A stretch of 64,000 nt of DNA from Candidatus Melainabacteria bacterium (GTDB lineage Bacteria; Cyanobacteriota; Vampirovibrionia; Obscuribacterales; Obscuribacteraceae): NCBI GenBank assembly GCA_003242885.1, contig QKMZ01000003.1:248001-312000 (forward strand), written 5' to 3'. Positions within the stretch are counted from its first letter, which is position 1. Each line of letters opens with the position of its first letter. A model generated the notes under the pieces. That model did no database searches, had not been told where the DNA came from, and saw only the letters and a program-made list of their open reading frames with translations. A program made the translations under genes and the position numbers. Positions 22,680 through 32,157 of the stretch are shown one piece after another.

Positions 22680-24119
22680 TCATCGGCTGCGAGGAGATGC
22701 AGGCACGCTAGCTTGCAACGCGTCCAATCTCTGAAGTCGTTCTTTCAGTATTTGACTCGGCAACTCTCCGCGCTCTTTAAGCCGGCGATTTCTAATCATG
22801 CCTTTTACCATGGTGTAAGGCGTGTTGATTAGAGCGTAGGCTTGTCCCGTGCCTTGCGTGATTCGCCCGGCGAAGCCCAGCTTGTTCGCTGTGTCAATGT
22901 CGCGGGGATAGCCATATACAGCAATAGTAGCCAACGTAGAACTCGTCACTCCTGTCAATCCTATGAGCGGACCAGAAATCGATTGCTGCTGAGCCACCTG
23001 CCGAAAGCGCTCTATTTCCCGAGTCTCATGAGTCAGTTGAGTGTCCATGGCTTGAGTTCTGTTGGTCAGTGCCGTAACACGCTTTAGAAAGTCCGGGTCT
23101 CCATCAAGAGCCAGCTTTTGCTTAAGATCATCCAGTGACAATGCGGATGGACGCTCCATCGGAATTTCCTTTGCAATTCTCTTTTCTTGATGCTTGCGAA
23201 CAATGACGCCAGTCACGTTGCGAACGATTGGATTGACGGTGGCTAAAGAGTTAGCCACCAGCGAATAAATCACTGCCTGACGAGCAAGGCGTGGTCTCTC
23301 GAAAGCCCTTAATGCGAGAATTGCCCCGCCCATGCGAGTGAAATTCTGCCCTGCGTCAAGAGCGTAAAAGGTGTTCTCGCGCCACGCCTGATCTCGTGAG
23401 TGGCAGCTCCATGTCGCAAACTCATACAACAGCTGCTGGCGTATCCTTCGCACCAATGCTGTTTCGAGTTGCCGCAGTTGACGCCGGTCGGTGTCCGGTT
23501 CTTGTTCTGCGAAACGATCTCGATCAGTGAGAAGCTTATCCGTTTTTGAGACTATATCTTTCACAAACTCGATTGAAGCAGCGGGCGAGTAGCCGTTGCG
23601 CTTCGCCTTCATCATTACCCAGGTATTCTGCGCGAGTTCTAGAGAAGAAGCACCACCACTGATGGCATTACCAGTGATTCCGCAAATCGTAGCATTCTTC
23701 AATTTGCTTCTAGAAATCAGACGCGGATTTGAGAGCCCTTCAGCTTGCTCATTGAGGTCGGTTAGGGTTGCGGCAAATGATAGTGCCGTTCCAATCTCCC
23801 GGCCAGCCGGATAAGTCAGTTGACGCCACGGCTGATGGTGATTTGCTTCGATGTGAAAGTGAATGTTGAACTTCGAAAGCTTTACGAGTTCTTCCAGCAA
23901 TGCATTGTCGATTTCCGGCAATGAATATGTTGACGTTTCAGCGACCTTTTCGACATGTGTTTCAGATACATTCCCGTCGGCAGTTTCGGCTGCGGTCTCA
24001 GAAGCTATTTTTACGCCGCACTCGCTTTCAGGCTCAACTAAATTCGCGATGCATGCGCTCTGCCCAATACAAGACCACAAAAAGAGTGAGCAAATAATGG
24101 CGATGTAGAATTTAGACAT
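22680..24119 (-). CDS. Exported hypothetical protein, possible lipoprotein
   Basis: 479 aa. The N-terminus is a signal peptide (MSKFYIAIICSLFLWSC); the LWSC stretch could serve as a lipobox, making residue 17 the lipidated Cys. An acidic, Thr/Glu-rich linker (about 33-65) leads to a largely helical domain. Two hydrophobic Gly/Ala-rich stretches (GPLIGLTGVTSSTLATIAVYG; AVIYSLVANSLA, each read in parts) may contact membrane. No enzyme motif recognised. Monocistronic between divergent neighbours. Confidence 0.7.
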   Translation of the reverse strand: MSKFYIAIICSLFLWSCIGQSACIANLVEPESECGVKIASETAAETADGNVSETHVEKVAETSTYSLPEIDNALLEELVKLSKFNIHFHIEANHHQPWRQLTYPAGREIGTALSFAATLTDLNEQAEGLSNPRLISRSKLKNATICGITGNAISGGASSLELAQNTWVMMKAKRNGYSPAASIEFVKDIVSKTDKLLTDRDRFAEQEPDTDRRQLRQLETALVRRIRQQLLYEFATWSCHSRDQAWRENTFYALDAGQNFTRMGGAILALRAFERPRLARQAVIYSLVANSLATVNPIVRNVTGVIVRKHQEKRIAKEIPMERPSALSLDDLKQKLALDGDPDFLKRVTALTNRTQAMDTQLTHETREIERFRQVAQQQSISGPLIGLTGVTSSTLATIAVYGYPRDIDTANKLGFAGRITQGTGQAYALINTPYTMVKGMIRNRRLKERGELPSQILKERLQRLDALQASVPASPRSR

Positions 24120-24331
24120 TCTCTCGAATCATACTACGCGTTAGGGCACTGGATTTGCGCTACCAGTGCAAGGCACGGACAAATGCGAAGAGGTGCAAAC
24201 GACGGATCGGTAATATTCAGACTTCGCCAATCTGAATCCCACATTATGAGAGCATTTGACTAGGTTGCCATGAATGCATGCGATAACATGGCACTCTGCT
24301 AACTTTCCAAACTTTTGTAGGCACGGATTTT

Positions 24332-25210
24332 ATGGGAAAGACAATCAAAGCCGTTGTGATGTCAGGAGCTCTATGCACTCTTGTGGCAACTGCTTTTGCA
24401 CAAGAATCGAATGCTAATCAGCCGATTACCTCTGGCAGCGCCGCAAATACGACGGAGAAGAGCAAAAAGTCGAACAAGGCGAAGGTGGGCATTGTTAGGC
24501 GCATGCTCCAGCCTGTTACCGAGCTGCAGACTCAGAGTATCAAATTGCAAGAGCAGATTGTTAAGCTCGAACGCCCCATAGAGAGCCTCCATCCGCCAGT
24601 TACAGAGCTTTCTGATCGTGTATTTGCTGTAAATTCTCAGTTGGTTCGTCTCCAAAAGAACATTGATGAAATTCAAGACGAGCTGACGCAAGTCCGTTCG
24701 GACATAAGGTCTGTCCGTCCACAACTCACTAGCTTAGAGAAGCCCATCAGCGCCCTTCAAGAACCTCTGACAAAGCTGCATAAACCTATTTCTGAACTTG
24801 CAGAACCGATCTCAAAATTGCAAGTTGAAGTGACAGATTTCAAAGGACAGTTTGTCGGTCTCAAAGAACAGATGACGCGGTTGGAAAAACCGCTGGTAGA
24901 GGTTAACGGACAAGTCGGCAGGCTGGAGCGCCCCCTCAACGAGCTTGGAAAGCCCATCCTCACTTTTCAAAAAGAAATTGTAGAACTGAAATCACAGTTG
25001 GGTGAATTGATTGCAACGGTCAAAACAATGACGACCTACATCTTGTTTGCGACAATCTGCTTTGGCACTTTACTCGTGATTGCTTCGCTGGTTGGGACTG
25101 TGCTTACTTGGAACATCCTGACGCGAAATCTGTTTCGCCTGAAAGAAATCGAATTTCCCCGAGCTGCGGTCAACGAACAGCCAAAGAGAGAACTCGCTGG
25201 CAAACGGTGA
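24332..25210 (+). CDS. Exported proline-heptad repeat protein with C-terminal TM
   Basis: 292 aa: Sec signal peptide (about 1-23, ending ATAFA), a Lys-rich segment, then about 165 residues in strict 7-residue periodicity with many heptads of the form LxKPIxxL (LEKPISALQEPLTKLHKPIS, LAEPISKL, LERPLNELGKPI). A C-terminal transmembrane helix (about 235-262) anchors it, with a short basic cytoplasmic tail. Leu spacing suggests a coiled coil, but regular Pro would break ordinary helices. It may form an extended periplasmic spacer like methyl-accepting or tethering proteins. Not a family I can name. Confidence 0.75.
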   Translation: MGKTIKAVVMSGALCTLVATAFAQESNANQPITSGSAANTTEKSKKSNKAKVGIVRRMLQPVTELQTQSIKLQEQIVKLERPIESLHPPVTELSDRVFAVNSQLVRLQKNIDEIQDELTQVRSDIRSVRPQLTSLEKPISALQEPLTKLHKPISELAEPISKLQVEVTDFKGQFVGLKEQMTRLEKPLVEVNGQVGRLERPLNELGKPILTFQKEIVELKSQLGELIATVKTMTTYILFATICFGTLLVIASLVGTVLTWNILTRNLFRLKEIEFPRAAVNEQPKRELAGKR

Positions 25211-25425
25211 GTTTCAGCTCAGAAAGGCCCACCCTATATACGAACACGCCGAAAATGACGTCGTCTTAATCTTTTAATCTTAGCCCGGGCGGCGAATGGC
25301 GCCAACTCTTGCTGCGCACCTTGCGGAAATAACCATGACGAGGGTATCGGTCCGCATCGAATTGTGTGTACAGTGCAAGTAGCAGATGTTGTCAGTCAAC
25401 TTCGCTATCAGGAGTCCCCGCGAAG

Positions 25426-26451
25426 ATGAATAAGACGATCAAAGCTATCTTGGCCGCAACAGTTGTTGCTAATGTACATATACTGCCATGCACGGCGGGC
25501 GAGCTAACTCCTTCTGCCTCGGTGCACCACGATTTAATCAAGGCAGAGCCAAGCCCAAGTGTTGCCCTGGCTCTCGGTGGTGGTGGCGTACGTGGTGCTG
25601 CTCATATAGGGGTGCTGAGGGTTCTTCAGGAAGAGGGAATTCCGATAGATTATATTGTCGGCAACAGCATGGGCGCTGTTGTGGGCGGTCTCCACAGTGC
25701 AGGCGTTCCACTGGACGACATTCAATCAATCCTTGCAGATGGCTCTTTTGTGAGTGCATATTTGCCGCGCTTTCTTTGGTGCAGAATTATGCTTAGCCCC
25801 TTGCGCGGTTTGTTTTACATTGGCAAGACAAAGCCTTATGCGGGACTTGTGAGTGGGGACAAGCTCAAGGCAACTATCGATAAGCTTCTCCCAGAGCCCA
25901 ACATCAGAGTCGAAGAGCTTAAAAAGCCATTCTCTTGCGTGGCTGTAAGCCTGATTGACGGTCAGTCTCATGTGCTTTCCACAGGACGACTTGATGACCT
26001 CATTCGTGCCAGCGCAACGTTACCGCTCTTACTGCGACCTGTGGCGATTGGCGACCACCTTTATGTAGATGGCGGCGTCCGAAATAACCTGCCCACGGCG
26101 GAGGCCAGACACAGTGGTGCCAAAGTTGTAATTTCTGTCGAGATAGACAACGACTTGAAGCCTGTTCCTGCCGAGAAGTTCACATCATTCCGAAATGTCT
26201 TTGATCGCGTAATAAATGCGACTATTGAGCAGCTTGACGAGGATAAAGTCAACGGCGCAGACATTGTGATTCATCCGGAGTTGGTCAATATTCCAATCCT
26301 TTCTAAGGACAAGAAATACGTCGACGAAGCAACGACGGCGGGGGAGTTAGCGGCTCGCAAGGCACTGCCGCGCATTCTTGAACGACTGCAACAGTGCGGT
26401 ATTGCCACAAGAAGCAAAAATGCAAAACTGGAAATTGCATCACCGAGATGA
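25426..26451 (+). CDS. Patatin-like phospholipase, exported
   Basis: 341 aa from the ATG at 25426, the first to give a signal peptide (MNKTIKAILAATVVANVHILPCTAG); the longer frame begins at 25366. Motifs: oxyanion loop LGGGGVRGAAHIGVL, nucleophile GNSMG, and catalytic Asp in VDGGVRNN, i.e. a complete Ser/Asp dyad of the RssA-like patatin family. The enzyme should cleave acyl chains from lipids in the envelope or outside. A second exported patatin is at 41670-42728. The family is common in bacterial virulence and lipid turnover. Confidence 0.92.
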   Translation: MNKTIKAILAATVVANVHILPCTAGELTPSASVHHDLIKAEPSPSVALALGGGGVRGAAHIGVLRVLQEEGIPIDYIVGNSMGAVVGGLHSAGVPLDDIQSILADGSFVSAYLPRFLWCRIMLSPLRGLFYIGKTKPYAGLVSGDKLKATIDKLLPEPNIRVEELKKPFSCVAVSLIDGQSHVLSTGRLDDLIRASATLPLLLRPVAIGDHLYVDGGVRNNLPTAEARHSGAKVVISVEIDNDLKPVPAEKFTSFRNVFDRVINATIEQLDEDKVNGADIVIHPELVNIPILSKDKKYVDEATTAGELAARKALPRILERLQQCGIATRSKNAKLEIASPR

Positions 26452-26604
26452 CGAATTAGAGTATTTTGGTTTCAGCTTCAAAGATTTGCCCTTGAATGTC
26501 ATAAAGACCTGCAAAGTTTTACGAATTTCTGGACAGGGTCACGCGCAATATGAAGGAAGCATTAAGCAGCCAAGGCTTAAGCCCAAAATGCGTAAGATGG
26601 AAAT

Positions 26605-26949
26605 ATGAGTTTCAAGAGTATTTCAATGCTCAGCCACATCAATTCCATTCTTGCCAAAATCAAAAGCAGCGCTTTAATGCAGCCACAAAACAGGTGGTTG
26701 CTGCGCACGTGCCTAGTGGTCGTCGGAACTGCGCTGACAGCGATTAGCTATCACTACATTACCCTCGATTGGGACGGAAGCTATTCAGCGTCGCGTTCAA
26801 AAGGCGGAGACTATTCTGTGATTCTGATGTTTCCCTTCGCCTCATTCCTGAGTTTTCTGAAGGCGATAGGTCTTACTGCAGGCTTCACGGCCTTCTTGTA
26901 TGCGATTACGCTTCCGCGCGTGAAGCCGAAAAGTGGAACAGCTGACTAA
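26605..26949 (+). CDS. Small two-TM membrane protein
   Basis: 114 aa with hydrophobic segments at about 31-49 (TCLVVVGTALTAISYHYI) and 74-102 (VILMFPFASFLSFLKAIGL and beyond). No domain recognised; no strong ribosome site. Its last 53 bp recur at 22592-22644. It starts 153 bp after the patatin gene on the same strand. Confidence 0.6.
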   Translation: MSFKSISMLSHINSILAKIKSSALMQPQNRWLLRTCLVVVGTALTAISYHYITLDWDGSYSASRSKGGDYSVILMFPFASFLSFLKAIGLTAGFTAFLYAITLPRVKPKSGTAD

Positions 26950-26979
26950 AGTGACTTTTGGTCTTTCGTATTCTGTCCA

Positions 26980-27037
26980 CACTGTGCAATTGCACAGTGA
27001 ATTTGCATACTGAATTCTGCAGAATGCGTTAATTCAG
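26980..27037. promoter_or_regulatory. Perfect 20-bp palindrome plus nested palindromes before helicase gene
   Basis: CACTGTGCAATTGCACAGTG (26980-26999) is perfectly self-complementary. A second structure at 27010-27037 has arms CTGAATT/AATTCAG around ATTCTGCAGAAT (27014-27025), itself a palindrome. They end 18 bp before the TTG start of the helicase gene, so they are strong operator candidates or an mRNA hairpin in its leader. Confidence 0.75.
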
Positions 27038-27055
27038 CACAATGCGGAAAGAGAT

Positions 27056-28447
27056 TTGAGTAAAGAAGCGATAGATCTTTCTTTGGTTTGCCGCGAAAGC
27101 GTATCAATGCTGGCTCTGCAGATACCAGACTTACTCTACACACATCAAACTTTCGACAAGGCACCTCACGAACCTCAAAACCTTCCCCGCGCTCAAACGG
27201 TTCAGCAGCCCGCGCTATCTGACGAGCAAAACGCAGCAATAGCAACAATCATGGAGGCTCTAGAAAGAGACGAAGTCTTAATTGCATTGTCCGGTCCGGC
27301 GGGTTCAGGAAAGACAACAATGATTCGTGAGCTAAGCAAGCTCCTTGAAGAAAACGCGATCATCACCGCAGTTACGAACAAGGCCGCGGAAGTTTTGCGA
27401 CAGAAAGGCTTGCTCTATGTGACGACTTTACACTCAGCATGCCTCGCGCCTGTTTACAGACAGCCAGGTGCGTCTCTATACAGCTATTTATTCAGCGAAG
27501 AGCCAGACATAGATATCGAAAATTATTTGCGAAAACAGTTCGACATCGGTGCGATGAGGCTTGCTAGAAAAATTGCGCAAAGGTACGGACTCATCTCCGG
27601 CAGTCGTGTCCTCGGAATTGAAGATTTCTTGGAGTCATATCTTCGGTACTGGGGATTGAAGACCAAAAGTAATGATGTGCTGATAGTTGATGAAGCCTCA
27701 ATGCTCGGCGGGGAAACACTGAAGAAAATTCGGAAGTCTTTTTCCAGAATTATTCTCATTGGCGATGAATTTCAAATTCCACCGATGAAAGATACAGCGG
27801 TTTTCCGAAGTGCAAAAGTCTTCGACATCAGAGTGCACCTAACCGAAATTCACAGACAAGCAGCATACAGCAAGCCACTTCAACTGGCGCAGCGCGTTAG
27901 ATCGGGGGAAGACATTGAGCGAGAACCTGTAGAGTCAATTGACCCATCTTTGGCAAAAGCAGGAACACCTGTAATAGTGTGGCGCAATAAAACGCGCGTC
28001 TCAGTTACGAAAAAAATCCGATCCGCTCTTGGTTTTAATAACGCGACACCAAGTATTGGAGAACCAATTATTTGCCGAGATAATCACACAATTGACGACA
28101 CCGATTTTGTCAAAAACTCATTGTGGACAGTTGAATCCGTGAATGATAAAGGTGAATGCATGCTGGTTTCCGCTACTGGGAAACGAACGAGAAGCCCTAT
28201 CAGACTGTGGATGGAAGAGTATGGAGGCAAATACGGGTTACTCTGCAGATATGGATACGCGCTGACGTGCCACACGGCACAAGGCTCAGAGTGGGACAAA
28301 GTCATGATTTCAGCAAATGAGGCGCGTCTGCGCATTCGCTCCAACAGAAAGGAGGGGCTAATGTGGCTCTACACAGCAATCACACGAGCCAAACACGACG
28401 TCATCTGGGTGAATAGCGAAATCAAATCCCAAGCAATTTCGGTTTAG
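27056..28447 (+). CDS. SF1 DNA helicase (RecD2/Dda-like)
   Basis: 463 aa from a TTG at 27056 (GGAAAGAGA just upstream); an ATG near 27107 is an alternative. Motifs in order: Walker A GPAGSGKTTMI, motif Ia AVTNKAAEVL, Walker B LIVDEASML, motif III ILIGDEFQIPP, motif IV LTEIHRQ, motif V TCHTAQGSEWDKV and motif VI YTAITRAK. This is the RecD/Dda/TraA branch, 5'-3' helicases. It lacks the N-terminal extension of RecD2 and is close in size to phage Dda, suggesting a phage-derived or stand-alone repair helicase. Palindromes upstream suggest regulation. Confidence 0.92.
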   Translation: MSKEAIDLSLVCRESVSMLALQIPDLLYTHQTFDKAPHEPQNLPRAQTVQQPALSDEQNAAIATIMEALERDEVLIALSGPAGSGKTTMIRELSKLLEENAIITAVTNKAAEVLRQKGLLYVTTLHSACLAPVYRQPGASLYSYLFSEEPDIDIENYLRKQFDIGAMRLARKIAQRYGLISGSRVLGIEDFLESYLRYWGLKTKSNDVLIVDEASMLGGETLKKIRKSFSRIILIGDEFQIPPMKDTAVFRSAKVFDIRVHLTEIHRQAAYSKPLQLAQRVRSGEDIEREPVESIDPSLAKAGTPVIVWRNKTRVSVTKKIRSALGFNNATPSIGEPIICRDNHTIDDTDFVKNSLWTVESVNDKGECMLVSATGKRTRSPIRLWMEEYGGKYGLLCRYGYALTCHTAQGSEWDKVMISANEARLRIRSNRKEGLMWLYTAITRAKHDVIWVNSEIKSQAISV

Positions 28448-28646
28448 CTGCTTTACTCTTCTTCCCTCATTCCAAACGGCAGAAGCAAAATCGGTGACAA
28501 AAACAAGAACATCGCGATGCCGTAAATCTACCTGTCATTCCAGAAGATCCTTAGACCTTTCAGGTCTTTGTGCACTTATCTAAAGTCTTCAGGCACGTGA
28601 ATATGTTTTGTTCGCTCGACCAAAACGCTTCTGTCCACACTGCACC

Positions 28647-29184
28647 TTACCTTCTCACCGTTAAAAGTCCCTGGTTGTCGATAATGCCAAAACTCTTCAG
28701 AATCGCAAGACTCGTCTCGAGGGCTTCTCTAACACCTTGAGGCCGAAAGAGTTTTTTACTCGGCGGCACTTCCTTAAACGGCTCCCCATAGGAAGAAGCG
28801 CTTAACCTATATTTCCAGATAATCGTGGTGTGACCCGCAAATTCTTCAAATACTGCATTCACTTCCAAATACACTAAATTCGTGCGTTTCTGAAGTAGCC
28901 AACCTAGGCTTCCTTCACGAAGAGGCATCTTTGCGACCAGCATGTCGCCTTCGTTTAGCTCGGTTATCCAGCTTGATATTTTTCGTATTTTTGAGAGCAG
29001 CGACAAACTTCTCCGGAGCATCACTCTTCTTAAGACGCACCACAAAACGCCGAGGCCACATGGGATCACTGCCAAGAAATTCAATGGTTTCAGCGTATCG
29101 AAGATTCGCAGTTTGCCTGACGGCTTCAACGCAAATCACACCAAATAGAAACACAATTCCTGCGACAATCCGACTTCCGGGCAC
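28647..29184 (-). pseudogene. Frameshifted paralogue of the 43384-43947 gene
   Basis: Two overlapping frames together match the intact 187-aa protein at 43384-43947. The N-terminal half (from a GTG at 29184, with TM segment and FLGSDPMWPRRFVV against YLGTDPFRPRLLVV) is in one frame; the C-terminal half (WITELNEGDMLVAKMPL ... LKSFGIID against LKSFGVLD) is shifted by one base. The shift falls in the A runs at 28979-28992 (minus strand); removing one A restores a single ~178-aa frame. Either a true frameshift, programmed slippage on A5, or a read error. Confidence 0.8.
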
Positions 29185-29423
29185 GTTCGAACCTCGTTTT
29201 TTTTCGACGGTCGAATGATTTAGACTAGTGAAACCAGCGACAAGTTATAAACAGAACTCGCATATCGCTTCAACTGATTGCTCAACAACGCATTTCGAGT
29301 TTAGCACAGCGAAGCGTAGAACCAGACAAGAGCGCCTGTGACAACGGGAGCAGTCCACTAATAAGGATGCCTGTAAAGTCTGTCATAATAGGCACTTCTA
29401 CCGCGTGACGAGCTGTGCCTGCC

Positions 29424-31304
29424 ATGAAAGACAAAGTCTATACAGCAATCCTTTCAGGAGTCGCGCTCCTGATGCTCGCTTTCTTCATCTCGACCTCGAT
29501 GCCGAGCGCCAAGTCGAAGTCAGAGCGGGTTCCGATACGCATTGGCTGGCAGCTGGCGACGTCGACGCAGGGGCAGATTGTCGAGGTTCTAAAGCGCACC
29601 AACGTCCTTGACGCGCTTGGGTTGGACCCGACCTTCGTACCTTTCAGCTACGGAGAACCCGAAGTCGCCGCCGCGCTGAGAGGCGACATCGACGTGATGT
29701 TCTCGAGCGGGCAGTCAGTCAACAATCTGCTCGCCAGAGGCGGCAAGTGGAAAGTCCTGGGGCGTCTGCATTACATTCCCGCGGCGCTCATGGTCCCGCC
29801 CGAGTCGCCCATCAAAGACATCAAAGACCTCCGCGGCAAGACCGTCGCCTGCACTTTCGGAACAATCGGTCACCGCGAAGCGACGATGAAAGAGCAAGCC
29901 GCCGGACTCAATCCCGACAAGGACGTCAACCATGTCAACATGGACATTCTCGAGATTCAGAAATTGGTCGGTGCCGGCGGGCGCGAGAAGTGGGGCAAGT
30001 TTGACGCCGTCGCTGTGTGGGAGCCGGACATATCTCTCTTCCAAGAAGACAAATCGGCCCGCCTGCTGAGTTCTCACCGCGCGATTTACTTGGTCTCTGT
30101 CTCCGACAAATTCATCGCGAACAATCGACAGGCCGCAATCAAATTCTTGCAAGCAATCGCGCAATCGTGGGAGTTTTTCAACAACGCTCGCGCGCGCGTC
30201 AATCAGTGGTACGTAGATGATTCGCAGTTTGGCTTCACGAACACTTGTCTCAACGCAGCAGCAAAGGAAGATCCGAATTTCAACGCAAAGTCGCTAAAGG
30301 ATATCGATCTTCGCCTAGATGAACAGGCTTTCGGCATTCTGGAGGTTGGCGCGAAGTGGTCACATGATCACGGTTACACGCAGACCGTGGTGCCGATTCG
30401 ACAGAACATAGATCAAACTTTGCTGGATGCCGCGACAAAGGGAATTGCCACAGGCAAGTTTGAAACCCCCGAAGTCATCTTGCCATCGACTCGCGAAGTC
30501 TCGCTCAAAGATGAAAGCGGTGACTTTCTTGGGGATGTTCCGCTCTGGGGCATCTTCGTACTACAAATAATTGTCACTTTCGCTTCGATCGAAGCCGGGC
30601 AATGGCTCGGCACTCGCCGTGCAAAACTGCCCGAGAATGAGCGTGAATCAGAGGCTGCTGTAAGCGCCGTGTCGGGCGCGGTTCTTGCCCTGCTCGCATT
30701 CATCCTCGCCTTGACTTTCGGAGCCGCCGCAAGCCGGTACGACTTGCGCAGAGACGCTTTGATGGGAGACGTTAATGCCATTCAGACGACGTACATGCGC
30801 GCAGGGCTTGTACCTGATCCGCACAGAACTATCACGCGCTCATTGCTGCGTGACTACGTTGAATGCAGAATGAGCATTGGCGATGTTTATGGCGATCCCG
30901 AGCAGTTGGCCACGCTGCGAGCTCGGACGGCTGCCATTACGAGCATGATGTGGAATCAGGCGGAGCAACTGGCGGCGAAGGATAGCAACGATATTTATGC
31001 GCTCTTTTCCGAGGGCATTACGGACATTGTCGAGTATCAGAACAAGCGCATTGCATTCGGCACCAACTTCCGCATCCCTACTTTCGTGTGGATGATTCTG
31101 GTGTTGTCATCGTGCATTTCGATGTTCGTCATAGGTTTTCAATTCGGGATTACCGGAAGGCGGAGTTTCCCAACGCAATTCGCGCTTGTTCTGACTTTTG
31201 CACTCGTGATTCAGCTTATCTACGACTTGGATTCACCCGGCAAAGGCTACATTCACCTCAACCAACAACCGATGATTGACCTGTACGAGAGTTTGTCGAA
31301 GTAA
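29424..31304 (+). CDS. Periplasmic substrate-binding domain fused to DUF4239 (bestrophin-like) membrane domain
   Basis: 626 aa from the ATG at 29424 (an in-frame GTG is three codons earlier). An N-terminal anchor helix (about 8-24) is followed by an NMT1/SsuA-type binding protein (about 35-360): IRIGWQLATSTQGQIVEVL, IDVMFSSGQSVNNLL, LRGKTVACTFG, DAVAVWEPDIS. Next come two TM helices (about 372-392, 413-438; VLALLAFILALTFGAAASRY), a ~110-residue cytoplasmic helical part (MGDVNAIQTTYMRAGLVPDP) and two more TM helices, the layout of DUF4239. The binding domain would face the periplasm. Fusion of a nitrate/sulfonate/thiamine-precursor-type receptor to a putative channel suggests ligand gating or sensing. 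No ABC partner genes nearby. Confidence 0.85.
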   Translation: MKDKVYTAILSGVALLMLAFFISTSMPSAKSKSERVPIRIGWQLATSTQGQIVEVLKRTNVLDALGLDPTFVPFSYGEPEVAAALRGDIDVMFSSGQSVNNLLARGGKWKVLGRLHYIPAALMVPPESPIKDIKDLRGKTVACTFGTIGHREATMKEQAAGLNPDKDVNHVNMDILEIQKLVGAGGREKWGKFDAVAVWEPDISLFQEDKSARLLSSHRAIYLVSVSDKFIANNRQAAIKFLQAIAQSWEFFNNARARVNQWYVDDSQFGFTNTCLNAAAKEDPNFNAKSLKDIDLRLDEQAFGILEVGAKWSHDHGYTQTVVPIRQNIDQTLLDAATKGIATGKFETPEVILPSTREVSLKDESGDFLGDVPLWGIFVLQIIVTFASIEAGQWLGTRRAKLPENERESEAAVSAVSGAVLALLAFILALTFGAAASRYDLRRDALMGDVNAIQTTYMRAGLVPDPHRTITRSLLRDYVECRMSIGDVYGDPEQLATLRARTAAITSMMWNQAEQLAAKDSNDIYALFSEGITDIVEYQNKRIAFGTNFRIPTFVWMILVLSSCISMFVIGFQFGITGRRSFPTQFALVLTFALVIQLIYDLDSPGKGYIHLNQQPMIDLYESLSK

Positions 31305-31365
31305 GGCATCGGCGAGCCGCCCAAACTCCAATCGATATTCGGCACTAGGCCTACTCAAGCGTTCT

Positions 31366-32001
31366 CTACACCCACTTCGATTCGCGGATAACGCTGCAGA
31401 AGTTCATAGGCTTAAAATCTGGCTCTTTATCTGCGATTACATCTGAGTTGACGGTGCCGAAGGTCGACGCTGGTTTGTGTTTGAAACCGTCATAGAAAGC
31501 TTGAATAATATCTTCTTTGAAGGTGTTCGAGCGAGGGAATAAACTCGTTATACGCTCAATTTCGGCTTTGTCGTAGTCGTCGTAGTTTTCTCCCACAACA
31601 TCCATTGCTACACCAGCCATTACCAGCGCAATGTTGGGGTGCATGAATTGTGGGACACCAATTGTTGTGTGCAGTGCAATCGATGTCCACACGAGGTCGA
31701 CTTCTTGTTGTGAGATACCATGACTGCGAAGGAATTCTGCGGCGGCGTTCGCTCCGTCTACTTCAAAGCGCAAATCTTTGCTGCTGTACTTCTTGGTCAA
31801 TCCCATGTCGTGAAACATCGCACCTGCGTATAACAGTTCATCATCAAACTTAAGCCCGCGCCGCTTGCCTGCCGACGCCGCAAATAAGTAGACTCGAGTG
31901 GAGTGATTAAACAAAAGGTCTGGCTCAGTCTCGCGAACCAACTCTGTTATCTCGCGCGCCAGTTTGCTGTCTGGAATCTTCACTTCTTGTAGCGTGTGCA
32001 T
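31366..32001 (-). CDS. HD-domain phosphohydrolase-like protein
   Basis: 211 aa from the ATG at 32001 (GGGAGGC six bases upstream); the frame extends to 32097 without such a site. Metal ligands of the HD fold are visible: FNHSTRVYLFA, GAMFHDMGLT and a later Asp. The spacing and the segment IALHTTIGVPQFMHPNIALV resemble cyanamide-hydratase-like HD proteins more than nucleotide phosphohydrolases. Single gene. Reaction not certain. Confidence 0.8.
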   Translation of the reverse strand: MHTLQEVKIPDSKLAREITELVRETEPDLLFNHSTRVYLFAASAGKRRGLKFDDELLYAGAMFHDMGLTKKYSSKDLRFEVDGANAAAEFLRSHGISQQEVDLVWTSIALHTTIGVPQFMHPNIALVMAGVAMDVVGENYDDYDKAEIERITSLFPRSNTFKEDIIQAFYDGFKHKPASTFGTVNSDVIADKEPDFKPMNFCSVIRESKWV

Positions 32002-32157
32002 AATAGCCTCCCGACTGCTGTCTTCGCTGTTCTCTACTACAATTCTAGAAAAATGGTATGCTGACAGCAATAGACGTAAAACGACGATTTCGGACAAAGC
32101 CAGTCAAAACCAGACATCAAACGAGACATCTAAAAAAGACACGGGCGCAATAAGGTC

